Below, piece after piece: positions 10,525-22,999 of a stretch of 64,000 nt of DNA. The position numbers and the translations under genes are program-made. Position 1 is the first letter of the stretch. Every line of letters begins with the position of its first letter. The notes below the pieces were generated by a model that did not search any database, was not told the origin of the DNA, and saw only the letters and a list, made by a program, of their open reading frames with translations. Source of the stretch: Fasciolopsis buskii (Eukaryota; Platyhelminthes; Trematoda; Plagiorchiida; Fasciolidae); NCBI GenBank assembly GCA_008360955.1, contig LUCM01004654.1, positions 230,143-294,142 of the forward strand, written 5' to 3'.

Positions 10525-12646
10525 CTGTTTCGTTTTAGTCAAGCAGTAAACAATATTTGCTTCGGAAACACCGGACTTCCTTTCATTTCCAAAGTCACTG
10601 GACAATCACTTTTCCACTGTTGATTTCGTCTTAAATTTAACCGAGTGATTCAAAAAGCATGCGGTAGAATCAATCCTAATATAGGAGAAATTTCACTCGA
10701 GACCAGAAACCGAACACGAATGTAATACTGACCAAAACATTACCAGTAGGATGGTCTATCTAGACTTGTTTGACCGGACCGCGATAAAAGAATTCCTGTG
10801 GAATGAAAGATTTGTCACTACCACTATCTACTGACGTCACGACCAGCATTGCACTCCGACCGTTCGGTAAAAGAACTAATTAAAGTCGATCAAAATTCGC
10901 TGCGTATGCACACAGCTGATTTTTATTTTATCTCGGGAACTCTCGTTCGTGTCTGATTAACTGAAAACCGGCCTGTGAAACATTTCCCGTGAGCAGTGAA
11001 ACGTCAGCTGATGGCTACTTCCAAAGATAATAATGGATTTTTGATAAGTACACAAATCTGTAACACTCATGCACGGTTCATAATTGCAAAACTACTTACT
11101 TTCGTTTGTCATACTGTCAAATAGCTGGCATGCGCATAAAGTCGACCACATGTGTAATTCAACCGTACGGACTGAATCACAACTCCCGTCTCACCCAACC
11201 CCGACGTCCACTTTCGTACCTGTCGCTTTGTTACGTATTCATTGAACATACCGTTTGCCCGTATCGTCAAGCTATGGAACAAACAATTCGGCCTAAATTT
11301 TGAAATGAATGGTAATCTTTGGAAAGGACGTGAGTTTTTTCAAATGAAAATGTCATTCGTTAGCATTTTCTGAATCAGAATAGTAAAGATTAGCGTCTTG
11401 TGACAAATTATTGTGACCGAAACGACGAGAGGAAACCGAGAAATGTGATCGTCCCTGTAGGTCATCGTGGGAATGACTTGATTCACACAATAATGTTAAT
11501 ATGTTACTAGAAAAATATAAGGCGGATAATCCGTTCCGTCACGTCTCTTTTTTGGTTTCCGCAAATCTACAAGGAACGACTGCGCATTTGTCGGGAATAT
11601 ATTGGGACTATTTGAGATCGCGCATAGTCTCGACCCGAAAACGTTTTAGTGATCTCTTTGAGAAGGTTATTTCGCGGTCAGGATTTTTCTGAACAATATG
11701 AGTGATATGTTAGGATAGCGGAAGAAGTTTAAGAAGAAGATGAAAGCATAAGATAAGACCGGGCTGGCAGAATGACAGTTGATGCGGTGCTTCGAAGTTC
11801 TCAAAGTCAGGAACCATATCCAAGACAAGACTTGGACAGGTAGACCAAACAGGATCTAATATTCTACGTCTGCTTGGCTTTCCTAGAAGAACACACACCT
11901 GCCGGGAGGAATCCTGACATGAGCGCCTGCTCATAACATACATTGATACAATGACTGACGGATTTACCTGAACCAATCTGCAACCGTATTTTGCATGATA
12001 ATCTGAAGGATTCTTTTCATTTTGTCCTCCCGATACGCGGACAGTAAAACTGAACTAATCGCAACGGTTTTTTATGGATGCGGCACTTTTGTCAACGAAA
12101 GTTTCTCCGTTAAAGAAATTTCGGTGTACTACTGATAACATTAGAGCAAATTAGGTCAAACTGGGAACATCTAAAGCTAGTTTCAAATAACTGTCTATTG
12201 GATGCAGATTGAGTGTCGCGCCTTGGCACAAAGGAGGAGATCAAGAGATACTCTGATGAATATTCGGGTGGGCTCCACTGTAAATCCATTGATTGCTAAA
12301 GTCTCCGCTGTCAACGTTGATTGTCATTTTAGCATCAAAATGCATTTCATTGTGTTGCATATTTGTCTATGGCACGTTTCTCCTGGGAAAGACGGAAGAG
12401 CTGTGGTTGAAAGCCCTCGGTAACAGTGCATGAGCTGACGTGTTTTACATCCGATGTGGAAGAAGTAATCAGTTTAACAGCAGGCAAGAAGAAACACTAA
12501 TTCAACGTATATACCGAAAATCACCCTGGACAGGTTACTGTACAAGCGCTTTTTGATTTCGACTCAATGAAGCAAAACCAAAGATATCTTAGTACTCGGA
12601 GAATGTGTTCGGTTGATAGAGCCGTCCATGATTCATGGAATTCACT
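10525..12646. other. anonymous non-coding stretch
   Basis: Short ORFs (11106-11303 +, 11501-11692 +, 11710-11976 -, 12202-12423 +) have no motifs or splice borders. No copy of the window's repeat families was found. Confidence 0.45.
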
Positions 12647-12835
12647 AACCCTGTTCTTATGGATATTGGAAACTGCAGGATTCGTACTTGAAACGGGAAT
12701 TAAACCAACAGCAATCACGCGCTGTTGCAGACTACCGATACTTACGGAAATGAATTCTTCCCAAACAAAGCGACTGAGGACATTCAGAAGACCAAAGAAG
12801 CTCGAATACACGTTTATTTACAAATCCTATTTTAT
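12647..12835 (+). pseudogene. coding-like fragment, frameshifted, possible coiled coil
   Basis: A frame open from 12647 reads GYWKLQDSYLKREL then NQQQSRAVADYRYLRK to TGA at 12751-12753. A second frame one base off carries on at once with NEFFPNKATEDIQKTKEAR. Both pieces are charged, glutamine-rich and helix-like, as in coiled-coil proteins. An acceptor-like AACTGCAG lies at 12671-12678. I read this as an exon remnant broken by a one-base indel, or two unrelated short frames. No family is recognised. Confidence 0.28.
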
Positions 12836-12889
12836 ATGCAATCCGTGATTAATGGAGTATTTTCAAGCCAGTTACATTCGGGTGCATGT

Positions 12890-13008
12890 TTAGACTTCTC
12901 GTTCATATGCCGCCATGGTTCTTATTGGTTGGCTGTGTACACAGGCCATACTGAATTTGAACCGGACTGCCTCACGTGATTTGCACGTAGACTTATCGCA
13001 GACATCCA
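12890..13008 (+). repeat. repeat A, 3' part
   Basis: It has the TTCTTATTGGTTGGCTGTGT block, then ACCGGACTGCCTCACGTGAT and TTGCACGTAGACTTATCGC, the family's 3' end. The 5' half is absent. Confidence 0.68.
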
Positions 13009-13763
13009 GAAAGGTTTGTTCACACGAAACTGTTGGATGGACTCGAGAAGCCTTCACTAGTGATGCCGAATTAAAGGCTGTCAGCTTCTGACTGGATGAG
13101 TTGATAAGGCAATTTTCGATGGGCACTCAGTTCGATCGTTTACGAACAAACTTCACTAGTTAATTTTCAATCTCTTCTAACTCCAAAGATAAACTTCTTG
13201 ACCTGTTTTCGTCCACGGCTGCATTCCCTCATGATTATTCTTTTTTGAAAAGCTACAAATATCGTACGAGAAAATAGCTATTTTTAGGGAGTCAATAAAC
13301 AAAAGCCAACTTCGCCGGAAAGCGGAAAAAATGAGGTGTTTCTAATGTCCTCGTTCCGTGCTTTGCTGAACTGGAGCATGTCGTGAACGAGGACACTTTC
13401 GAGGTGATCTGCGTGGTCTCGAATAACAGGTCAAAAGCGGCCATAAATAGCAGGTAGCAACGGCTGGATCATTGGTAATAAAGCTTTATCAACAATCCAT
13501 CCGTTCACAGAAGCAGATCACAAATTTACTCTATTTAGCATGATCCAATATTTTCAAATGCCCACATACAAATAGTCTACTCATGGAGGTGACTGGCCGA
13601 ACCCTTGTTTAGTCCAAATCTGGAACATAACATGCAATTAACTTTCTGTCCTATCCATGCCTTTCGTCATCAGTAATCCATTTTGTGTCACATAACTTTC
13701 GAAATGGCCAGTATTTCTGTTAAATATTCCTTCCTCCCTCCAATCTACATGTGACTTTATTAA
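13009..13763. other. anonymous non-coding stretch
   Basis: No coding run, repeat or RNA recognised. Confidence 0.5.
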
Positions 13764-13925
13764 GACGGCAGTTAAACGGATAAGATCTTGGCACTTGGAC
13801 GTGGATGTGGCGGATTCAAGTCTTTCCACTGCCGGTCAACTCCCCACTTTGCAGCCTACTGTTAGCAACCGCCCTCTTCATGAACAACGAGGCACACTGC
13901 CATTTCATTAAAGAAAGTAAAAATC
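13764..13925 (+). repeat. SINE-1, diverged
   Basis: The degraded A-box is CAGTTAAACGGATAAG. The body (CCACTGCCGGTCAACTCCCC) and tail (CATTTCATTAAAGAAAGTAA) match the family. The B-box has decayed to GGATTCAAGTC. Confidence 0.75.
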
Positions 13926-16900
13926 AATCGATATAAAGCAATCTCATCGTTACTGTCATCCTCTGATTACTTCATCGCCCATAGTACAATGCACGTTTGT
14001 TTACAGTTTAACTATTTGACATTGTCTTATTTGAATGAACCAACGGACATAGTAGACAATAAAGACGAATAGAAAACGGAGGGCTGGGTAGCCCGAAATT
14101 TACAGGCTTTGAATGGATCCCCATGTTGATCGCATGCCTCCTTTGTGAATTGCCGAAGAATATGAGCTAATCTGGAAAAGGTGGACAGGAAGTGGACAGA
14201 GGGTGGATTGCTCCCAACTGCCAGGATCGATTCGGTATCTTCGTTAGGTTTTAGCTACATATCAACAAATTTGCAGCTCACCCACTACTTGGTATCCTAC
14301 TGATTAATGTTTGTCCTAAACTCAAATCACACAAAATCAAATGTTTGACCAAACAGGATAAAATATACTTTCAGATGTTACGAGGCGGCAAACAAATTGC
14401 GCTCTAACTTTAAGTCCCATTGAAAAACACGTTATAAGTTCACTTCTAGCTCAAGTGAGACTTTCCTATCCAAGAATTTTCAGTTAGATCCAAATAAAAG
14501 TTGTCCTTCCATTAGGAACCCCGTGGGAAAAACAGTATAAAAAACCTCAGTTCAACCGAGGTGATTAGCCCGCAATCAATTCATCAGCGAGATTGATCCA
14601 TTCAGTGGTGAAATGAAATTTATGTTTAATCATCAGATTCTGGCTTACTACCCGGGAGCGTTGATTTCATTTTTTTTGTACATTCCTACAAGTATGACAC
14701 AATGTCCTCAGCTGAATTCCGGTAACCACTTCACACATCCATTTGTAGATAAGTAGCCGAAAATCTCAGTCTGTCTTGGGATCAATGAAGGAATGCAAAG
14801 GGTCAGCTATGTCCAACCACTCGAATGTGGGTGCAGGAATACGGTATGGTCTTTCCATTTTATTAATATCTCGGTTCACATAGGTACGCTGAGAATCTGT
14901 AGATCGGTTTCCACAGCACTAGGTTCCTGTGAAAACGAGTGAAGTTTGTGGAAACATCAGGAATCTCATGGAAATTTCACACCGGGTGTTCGTTTTTGTT
15001 TTGTTCGGCATTGGTCATCGGGGCAAGGATCGATTCGGCTGACACAAGGCCTATCTCCTATTTTGTACATGAATAAGTCTCAAACGTGTTTGTCATCTTC
15101 CGTGGTATTCTAGTTGCCTTCAATTGCTTAGCATGGATCGAATTTGCCTCAATGTCTAGTGGCAATTTTTTCGTTATTACGAATGACCAAATTATGCAAA
15201 TCGATGTCAAGTGCAAAAATCACATTCTGATTGGATCTAGATTTTCACCAGATTGATGTCACACTGTCTGCAATTCAGTCTACCGATTGCTCACTCTGTT
15301 ACCGTTTGACTTACGGGCGATGCACAGACTCGTTTGCTTGATTAAGTTTTGTCTAAGTATCCAACTGTTGGCTTTGACTAGTTACGGCTGAATATGTGCA
15401 CCAGCCAACGCATTTGTTCTGTAACAGCCAATTCTGGATAGAACAGCACATTGCTCTTCGTGGCACAATCTTTCTATCCCATCACGGTCACGTTCCCCAA
15501 GTATTTTACCGGAATTGTGAAACAACCAAAACAAAGTGTAGTAGTTCATTTGATCGTATGATTGTCTATCACACAAAATTAAGTCATGTACTCGATATAT
15601 ACAGTCGGACAAATGTTCAACAATAAGTACGTAGTCGTCCACAGCACAGTATCGAAAATCTTGGGACCACAAGTGAACGACCTGGGTTTAGGACGGAATT
15701 CAAGTCCCTGGGTGAGTCCGGATTCAGGTCCATAGTAATTACACTCGAAAGATGGGCTCACTCCAATGGATACCACAAAAGTAAATTTTCCCCTAATTTG
15801 CGGTAGAGTTATAAGTAACTGAAAAACCATTGAGCTACATATATCCTGAAGGTGATAACTTTATGGCACGAAAAATGTGGTGCCACGTAAAAGGCCAAAC
15901 ATTAAACATTTCCTCGCAAAGGAAAAATAAGAACAATTGTTGGATCTTTTCATGAGCATAAATAAATCTAGCAAACAGCATTCCGAGTGAATCCAAATAC
16001 TGCGACATTCAATATGGTTCGGTGGTAGGACAACTGTGCTCATCCATCTTCTAAAAAGCGTACACCGAGTGCGATTTATTTTGTGATTGTTTACCACTCT
16101 GTCCCGAGCGTGCTCCTTTCACGTGACATGATCTTCCGCCTTACTCGGTGCACATAGTGACACCAAACCGAACACAGTTCCTTTGTTCCTTTGGGTAGCT
16201 TCTGAAGATGCGTTCATAAGCAACTTAACCGACTCGAGCCAAGGGACTAGACTACTCAGTCCATCCACGTCACAAATCGAATGAGCTCTCACCTTGAACA
16301 ACGGTTGTTTAAAATCCTACACTCATCTTTGGCAAACAAGGACATCCGTTTCCGGCATTTGTCTACTCATTCCTTCTGACGTGGCCCTGATCGTCGATCG
16401 AACCTGAGTGGCTACATTCGTTTCATAAAGTCCTCCTAATCGATCGAAATATGACAGTCACTTACAAGCTCAATCCTTTCCGTTTAGCTCCACTGGGGAT
16501 AACAACCACTGTCTACTCCCATCTATTCTCTCTTGGCATTTGCAACGACTGGTTTTTGTTTCTGCCTCTAAACGATTGTTTTTCATATGGTACAATTGAT
16601 CCAGCTGTACAAATAACGGGTACTGGACGTCACAAGATAGTACAAGCGGCCGCATTTGAATTCGACCAAACGTTTCTAATAGAAAATTCATAAAGAAAGC
16701 ATCTGTGCTTGTATATTTTATCCTCTGCATAAATCACAGCCAAATCCGTCCCCATTAACATTAATGCGGATCACTGTCAGAATATGCTGCCTCGTCATCC
16801 TAAGTCACATGATCACTCAAACTAAATTGCTCGGACCCCGGTTATAACGTAATCTAACCCAGTTGATCCCGTCTGCGGCTATTCTGTCCCCATGTTCCCC

Positions 16901-17168
16901 ACTCATTTGTGTAGAATTCTCGTTAGACGAACCGAAATGACTTGTCCATGAATCGCCTCGAATGGTGAGTTAAAAGTAGAACAACTAAATTCTACATTTT
17001 TTTTAAATCAGTAAACAAATTAGTTTATCTTGATCGAAATAAAAAAACTCATGAATTTTTAAACCTCAAGGCTTTCAATGTCTCTGGATTATTTTTTTTA
17101 TAAAAAACGGTACCGGAAGATCGTGGCAGCGGCTTGCATAAAATTTGGAACGAAATAGTCGGCTCGGT
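13926..17168. other. long anonymous stretch
   Basis: Short ORFs occur on both strands (15382-15672 - with 96 codons; 15579-15830 -; 16451-16693 + and 16470-16730 - overlapping). None has a motif or splice-like borders. I found no copy of the repeat families. Confidence 0.4.
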
Positions 17169-17399
17169 TCAATTTCGATTGAAGTTGGGCGAACAGCTGG
17201 CTCGAAGTCGAGGGCATTGTCGGTTTATGCGCTGGCCATTCATAATCCACAAACTGCCGCCGGGTCGGAAGAAATGACGCAGTGCATCACATCCGTTATC
17301 ACTAGGATAATACGCGGCCTCGTTGCCTGGTTCGTTCGACCAATCGTAATCCAGTAGAGAGTCAATTTCTCGTTGTACAACAAAACGAACATCGATGGT
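17169..17399 (-). CDS. probable 3'-terminal exon, unknown product
   Basis: The minus strand has a good acceptor, GTGCTTGGTTCTAACCAG, ending at 17400. A 76-codon frame with strong coding texture follows to TGA at 17171-17169. The peptide runs TIDVRFVVQREIDSLLDYDW, then an acidic stretch, ALRHFFRPGGSLWIMNG, and a cysteine-containing end. There is no membrane segment and no domain I recognise. The frame is also open for 11 codons before the acceptor. The competing plus-strand frame (17145-17357) is shorter and less protein-like. Confidence 0.38.
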   Translation of the reverse strand, partial: TIDVRFVVQREIDSLLDYDWSNEPGNEAAYYPSDNGCDALRHFFRPGGSLWIMNGQRINRQCPRLRASCSPNFNRN

Positions 17400-17464
17400 C
17401 TGGTTAGAACCAAGCACGAATTCATGTGAAAATTAGGAGTTCACCGCTAGAAGCCATGTTTCCC

Positions 17465-17612
17465 AAGTTTCTTAGGGGTTAAGTTTGCATGCGGAGATCG
17501 CCGGTTCACGCATCCTTCCGCCGCCAATCAGCTCCCCCACTCGGCGGACCTCTGTTCACCGTGGACCCATTCTTGAAAAGCAATGTACATTGCCATTTCA
17601 TGAAAAAAACAA
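17465..17612 (+). repeat. SINE-1, degenerate
   Basis: The B-box relic CCGGTTCACGCATCC, the body (CCGCCAATCAGCTCCCC) and the 3' part (CAATGTACATTGCCATTTC) match the family. The A-box region is poorly preserved. Confidence 0.65.
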
Positions 17613-18224
17613 ACAGACTACAAGATAGAGGATAGATGGATAATGCACATGGCTTGGATTTTTCTCCGTATGACACTATTTTGTTTGGGTGTGCCGTGTT
17701 CGACAGACTGTGCAGTTCGAGCGCATTCACACGTAGAGACGCATTACCAACTTTTCAGTCCAGCTTTTCGATAGATGGTAGCTTTATTACACGAAAACCG
17801 GTGACAATGCCAGTTCCTGAAATAACAATATGGTATTTGAGTAGTAGAAACATAATCTGGACGTCACCGCCAATAGGTACTGGGATGACTCTGATCCAAA
17901 CTAAGCAATTGTACACAACAGGAAAATCACAACACCCGTAAAACGCATCGGAGTTTATTTGCAACCTTTGTCTTGATCAATAATTTACAAAGAATCCTGA
18001 TCGATGGGATGCCTTCAAGTTAGTGGCATTTAGAGGTGACCGTGTACTCAGGTTAAAGCGAAACGGTACCGAACTGTGTCAGTTGATGGGCTCGTAGACA
18101 TTACACCGAAATTACATTCGATTTTATTTTACAAGGCATGTGTGTATGTGCCTATATGGTAAATGGAAAGGAACATCGTAGCCGGAATACCTTTGCGTCA
18201 GTAATTGTCGGGGATTATTCGCTT
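17613..18224. other. anonymous stretch
   Basis: A 101-codon plus-strand ORF (17636-17941) and a 69-codon minus-strand ORF overlap. Neither has a motif or splice signals. Confidence 0.4.
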
Positions 18225-18303
18225 TTCAAATTAGTGAGTCGTCATGTACTGATCGGTTGGTCGCAGACTTCACGTGACTTCCATGTAGACTTATCATCAT
18301 AGT
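18225..18303 (+). repeat. repeat A, 3' end only
   Basis: GACTTCACGTGACTTCCATG followed by TAGACTTATCATC matches the family's terminal block. A weak GATCGGTTGGTCGC stands where the CATTGG block should be. Confidence 0.5.
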
Positions 18304-19584
18304 TTAGGTTGGATTAAGCAGGCCATTTTAGGCTGCCGAATAACCCGAGTAGGATCAACATTTCGTAGATAAGGTCCGTCTGTGTTGTGTGTTGTCCGGA
18401 AACGTGTTTAGCCTAATAATAATCAGGCTAATGAATCGCAGCGTGGGACTATTAAATGATGGGGAAAACTGTTATTCGTTGTTGTCTGATTACAAAGCAG
18501 ATTGCTCTGGTAACATTTTGCGGAGCCCGAAGAGATAAATACAGTGGTGACTTTTCGTCATGAACTTATTGTTACCTAGGTGAGGATGCATAGGACGCCT
18601 CGTAAGTTTGCAGCTAGGAATCCAGTGAAAATCGACTAGAGAATGAAACTAATAGATTAATTTCGGCCCGATTTAACTGATAAACTAAGCAAATGCTGTG
18701 GTATGCTGTGGTATGCTGTGGCATGATCTTACCGATTAATGGTGTATAATCCAATCTCATAAATGAGGCATAGCTCCATAGAATTCCTTGTCTTTCTCCT
18801 TCTTAGTAGGGGTTTCGTCTAACTCCCTGTCGTTGGTAAACTATAAAGCAATGGCATTTGGCTTCCAGAGTAACTCACAAATTCGAGTCAGTTTACAGTT
18901 TCTCGTCGTCTATGAGCATCATGTCCCGATGAAAGCACAATGAGAGTTAAACGCTGGTAACATTCTCTTCTGGCTCCTAGCTGTATTCATGGACAACATT
19001 GGAATGAGTATAAAAGTAGCTTTCTATGAAAGGTCTCCTTTGTACTGTAGCGAGAAAGCGAGCGGGTGGTTCACACGTTTATTGCAAAATGAAACAAATT
19101 ACAGTCCTCAGAAGTTGTTCAGCTGTGTATACTGTACTTTCCCAGACCACGCTCACAAGAGGTTCATGTTCCGACTAGCTTAGCATTTCCGGGCCGATTC
19201 AACCATGGGCCGAACACTTGCTTTCGTTTTTTCGGCCTCTCTCTGACGGTGTTGGTCACATTAGCCGGAGCGACGGCTTGAACGGTCGCTGTCAGCTGAG
19301 GAATTCGTCCTGTCTATATGATTTCTGGCTCTTCGGCGCCTGTTTGTTGCTCTCGCCGTCTTTGTCTGTTGGGGCGTGCTGTTGGCATGGTTGTTGTTGC
19401 TTCATCGGGCTACTGCGTTTGACTGGTTCGGGTTTCGGGGTCGATTGCCCTTCCTATTCCTTGTGGTTGTACTCTCTTCTACACAAAAATGGGTGGATAT
19501 AAAATTCGATTTTACCGTGGTTCGGAAAGTGAAACGCGGCAGATAAAAGCCACTGCGTTTCCCCCCTAAGTAGCTTTTAACCAG
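18304..19584. other. anonymous stretch
   Basis: It includes a short tandem repeat (18693-18725) and a GC-rich ORF of 94 codons (19218-19502, cysteine- and leucine-rich) without motifs. The GC-rich part could belong to the element whose possible integrase tail follows, but I cannot show it. Confidence 0.35.
18693..18725 (+). repeat. tandem repeat, 10-bp unit x3
   Basis: The unit TGCTGTGGTA is repeated three times, the last with one change. Confidence 0.9.
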
Positions 19585-19737
19585 TTTGATCAGATTCGAT
19601 CCCTGTTAGACCCAGTGCAAGACAGTTACAATGAGTTAGACAAAAGGTTGTGTTGTGTTGTGAACTCTAATGGTAACCGCTTTTCCATTGACCATGTGTC
19701 GTTGAAACATTGGGAGGAGCCGTATAAATCAACATGA
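19585..19737 (+). pseudogene. possible LTR-retrotransposon integrase C-terminal tail
   Basis: A 50-codon frame, open to TGA, follows CTTTTAACCAG (ends 19584). It ends NSNGNRFSIDHVSLKHW. The order (aromatic or basic stretch, NGK/NGN-like turn, VSIDRLKP-like end) resembles the C-terminal tail of Gypsy-type integrases, which follows the core domain. No catalytic core, protease or LTR was found nearby. It could equally be a host exon preceded by that acceptor-like site. Confidence 0.22.
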
Positions 19738-20379
19738 ATTTCTTCTATTCACCTACAATTCCGAGTATTTGCTTCAACTGAACGTTATAAGCACTTTGTA
19801 GTTCGTAACCTATCCAAGCACGCTCGCATTCTGTCATTGTTTCACCTACGTTTCTTGTTTTTCTATTCTGCGTACGATAAGAAACGGCTCAGCTCAACAG
19901 TCCATATCCCAGAGATTGGCTGAAAGTAAATCTCTTGTGCAATCTAGTCACTAGATGGTTTCAAGCAACTGACCTTGCCAGACGACGTATCAGCGATGGT
20001 TTGAAGACGAATTTGCGTGCGAACAAAGTTCTAATCATAGCTGTCTTCGTTAACCCAACAGGAAACATGCCTATTCTATCACATACAAATAAAAGCAAGT
20101 GCTCGCTAACTGTTTATTCTCTATGTCCTCCATTGGACTGGTGATGGCATCGATCAATACGACACCGCTCCAGAGTTGGAACTGGTTTGTTTCCGGATAA
20201 AGTTGGAAGCCAAATTAGAAGTTTTGGAAACTGTGTCCGAAACGTGATGGATTCGGCGTGCATGTGTTTGCTCATGTGTGTTACACTGTGTATGCGTGTG
20301 TTGCAGTCGTACTCGGTTCCCAGGTCGTGTGAGTGGGACGGTCCAAGATACAGGTCAGAACGTTCCATGTGCTATGATT
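19738..20379. other. anonymous stretch
   Basis: Only short ORFs (19935-20144 +, 20114-20368 -, 20187-20480 +) without motifs. Confidence 0.45.
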
Positions 20380-20538
20380 TACCTGCTTTATTAATGAAAT
20401 ACAAATGTACATCATTTTCCGGGAAGGGAACCTCGGCCAACACAGGGCTGAGTAAGTTGACCCGCGGTGGAAGGATTTGATTCCGAGGCCTTCATGTCCA
20501 AACGCCACAAGCTTATCCACTTCACTACCGCCAGTCCG
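20380..20538 (-). repeat. SINE-1
   Basis: Minus strand: GCGGTAGTGAAGTGGATAAG, then GGAATCAAATCC at the B-box position, the family body, and TTCATTAATAAAGCAGG at the 3' end. Confidence 0.8.
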
Positions 20539-20749
20539 GTATGATACATCGTCGAACCAATACGGGAATTGTTTCACTTGTTTTTTTTTTTTGACTAATG
20601 CAATGATTTCCCCTAAACAGGGTTATTGAATTTACGCAAAACGGATAACTGGGTGCTTTACTCGGTCTCTGTACACTGCGACTCATACTTGGGATGGTGC
20701 AAACAATCTGAACTAGGGAAATATTATTTCTAATAACGACACTGCGAAT

Positions 20750-20785
20750 GCTATTATTATTATTATTGTTATTTTGTTATTGGTA
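20750..20785 (+). repeat. (ATT)n microsatellite, imperfect
   Basis: A run of TATTATTATTATTATTGTTA and a following ATTTTGTTATTGG. Confidence 0.85.
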
Positions 20786-21530
20786 ACGGTATTATTGGAA
20801 GTACAGTTAGTATTTTTATTACTACAATGATTGTAACTAATTTGACCGAATTAATGCGCCCCCCCTTAAACTGATACTCGCAAGTCCAATGTTCTCCGTA
20901 GACTGACATTCTTGCATCACACGGCAAATCACGCGCCTAACACTACCTTAGTTTGTAATCCGTGACACGAAAATTGTGAAATCGCTAAACAGTTTTTCGA
21001 CCCTACTTGTTTGATCTTATATTCGTCAACCTGACAGCTCGCATACACTTTAGCCAGCAGACTGTCAATTGCTGGTCAAAAAAACAAAATCTTACTCTAA
21101 TTTCCGAAACCGGTGCGTCTGGACTAAGTTTCTTTCGTGACCTTTGGAGCTATCGCCAGTGACAGATAATCACAGGACATGTTCGGTTGTCAGTCTAGCG
21201 TGGATAGCGAGTTATCTGCAGTTTATCAGCTGAAATAATTTACCGTATTATCAATTGATACTGGGAGAGTGTGAACCGGTCCCAGAACTATTGATCAAAG
21301 TGTACATTATTTTATAGGTGAATCACTGTAAACCTACTGTTATTATTTTTGACAGTTTATTGGTGATTAGGGAGAAGCTTAGCAGAACCGTCTAGGTAGA
21401 CTGAAAGTTAAGTCGAAAATGCAGAAAATAGTGGTATTCAACCGGTTAAAGCAAGTGAATAAAATAATCACCAGAACGGGATTTTCCATCTCTGATGAAA
21501 CGAGTATACGTGGTCTGCAGCATGAACAGG
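20786..21530. other. anonymous stretch
   Basis: No coding run, repeat or RNA recognised. Confidence 0.5.
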
Positions 21531-21694
21531 CGGCGTCCAGATGAATAAAATCGTGGCATTTAGACGTGAAATTCACGGGTTCGAATCCTCCCACCGCCGG
21601 TCAACTTGCCCACATGGCAACCACCTGTTGACCGAGGGCCCTTCCATGAAAAAAGATGTAAACTCTCGTTTCCCTAATAAAGGAAGTAAAAAGG
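21531..21694 (+). repeat. SINE-1, near full length
   Basis: The head includes TGGCATTTAGACGTG and B-box GGTTCGAATCC, followed by CCACCGCCGGTCAACTTGCC and the tail TAATAAAGGAAGTAAAAAGG. Confidence 0.85.
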
Positions 21695-22999
21695 TGACAA
21701 GCTCATAAGTAAGTTTGCTGCTGAATGCATGCTTAGGGAAGTCAAAACAAAATCATTGCTTCTGGGAGGGTGAGATCTGATACAGACGATAATTTCCATC
21801 CTATAAAACCCGGTTAGTTTGCTCATTCACAAAAACAGACAATGACAAGATACAGGATTGTTGTAAATCCACAGGGGATTTTTATGTGACAAATATTGAT
21901 TGGGACCATCCCTTCCGTGGACAGGCAATTTCCCTACTACCGACAGGAAAAGGACAGAATGAATCGAATTTGACTTAGGACAAACCTCCAATTAGCGGAA
22001 AATGTCGTAATTATATTCCTCAAACAATCCACTTCTGTCACGCATCATGTTGGTTCTAAATATGGGCAAACGGAGTTCACGTCAGCAGGTCAATTGCGTG
22101 AGCCGCTTGGAGTAAATCTTTCGATCCAAAATGCATGGTGCCAAACTTGTCATGCATGGCAAACTATTCGTCGTAAAACGATAGGCTGACGCGTGCGCAT
22201 CACGGGTTGCACACGTTCATTTCCGTGATCGGTTTTCCTTTTAATCTTAGGAGTCGTGTTCGATCACTGGATGCACAGGACGTCCGTACAAAACAACAGA
22301 ACATCGAGAGTGTAGGCCACGAGTGGGAAAATTTCGATCCATCTAACTTGGACACCGATAAAATCAGCAGTGTGTACGGTGCTAACAAATGATGATATCA
22401 AGAGTACACTTCATTTACCTGCGAGATTACGCAATCAATCTGAATCGTTCGCGTGTGTCTGTGTGTGTGTGTATGCGGTAACATTTCGGCATGCTTGTCA
22501 GAAATGAGGACATTCAAGTGAAAATTCATAACGTGATCTAGCAAATTAAAACCTTAGGCGAAAATACATCAATTGACTCCACGATTCATCACAATGAATG
22601 TTAAACAACGTTCCAATTTCCAGGTGCGTTGATAGATTCGTTAGTTCGATATAAAGTTGGGACGGATATACTCTCAACTCCATAACTCCGATTCACTTCG
22701 TTGAAACTTCTCAACGAAGTAGGTCGTGTTTTTGGTTGGTCGTCACGTGAGATAAAACACTTGTAATGCTTATGTGGCGCCCAAGATCAAGGACTTTATT
22801 GCACCTGGATTCTTTTTTTTGTTCTTTGTGCCGACATGTGGTACTATAAAACAGTTTATTAAGAGCTCGGACCACCTGAAGCAGTCAGGCTAGAAGGAGA
22901 CGCCGTCACACTGCCGTTTAAATGACCAATAACGGAGGGCTAATAGCCCGCACCGGTATGATTCACCACAAACCAAGAAAATTACTTGACAGCCGCTAG
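21695..22999. other. anonymous stretch
   Basis: It contains a GT-rich run (22452-22473) and a hairpin (22695-22720). Overlapping 61-62 codon ORFs at 22200-22392 have no motifs. Confidence 0.45.
22695..22720. other. perfect 10-bp hairpin
   Basis: ACTTCGTTGA and TCAACGAAGT are exact reverse complements separated by 6 bases. There is no T-run after it and no other reason to call it a terminator. Confidence 0.8.

Noticed and set aside
22695..22720. Hairpin as a transcription terminator
   Set aside because: No T-run follows, and intrinsic terminators are not expected in a eukaryotic nuclear sequence.
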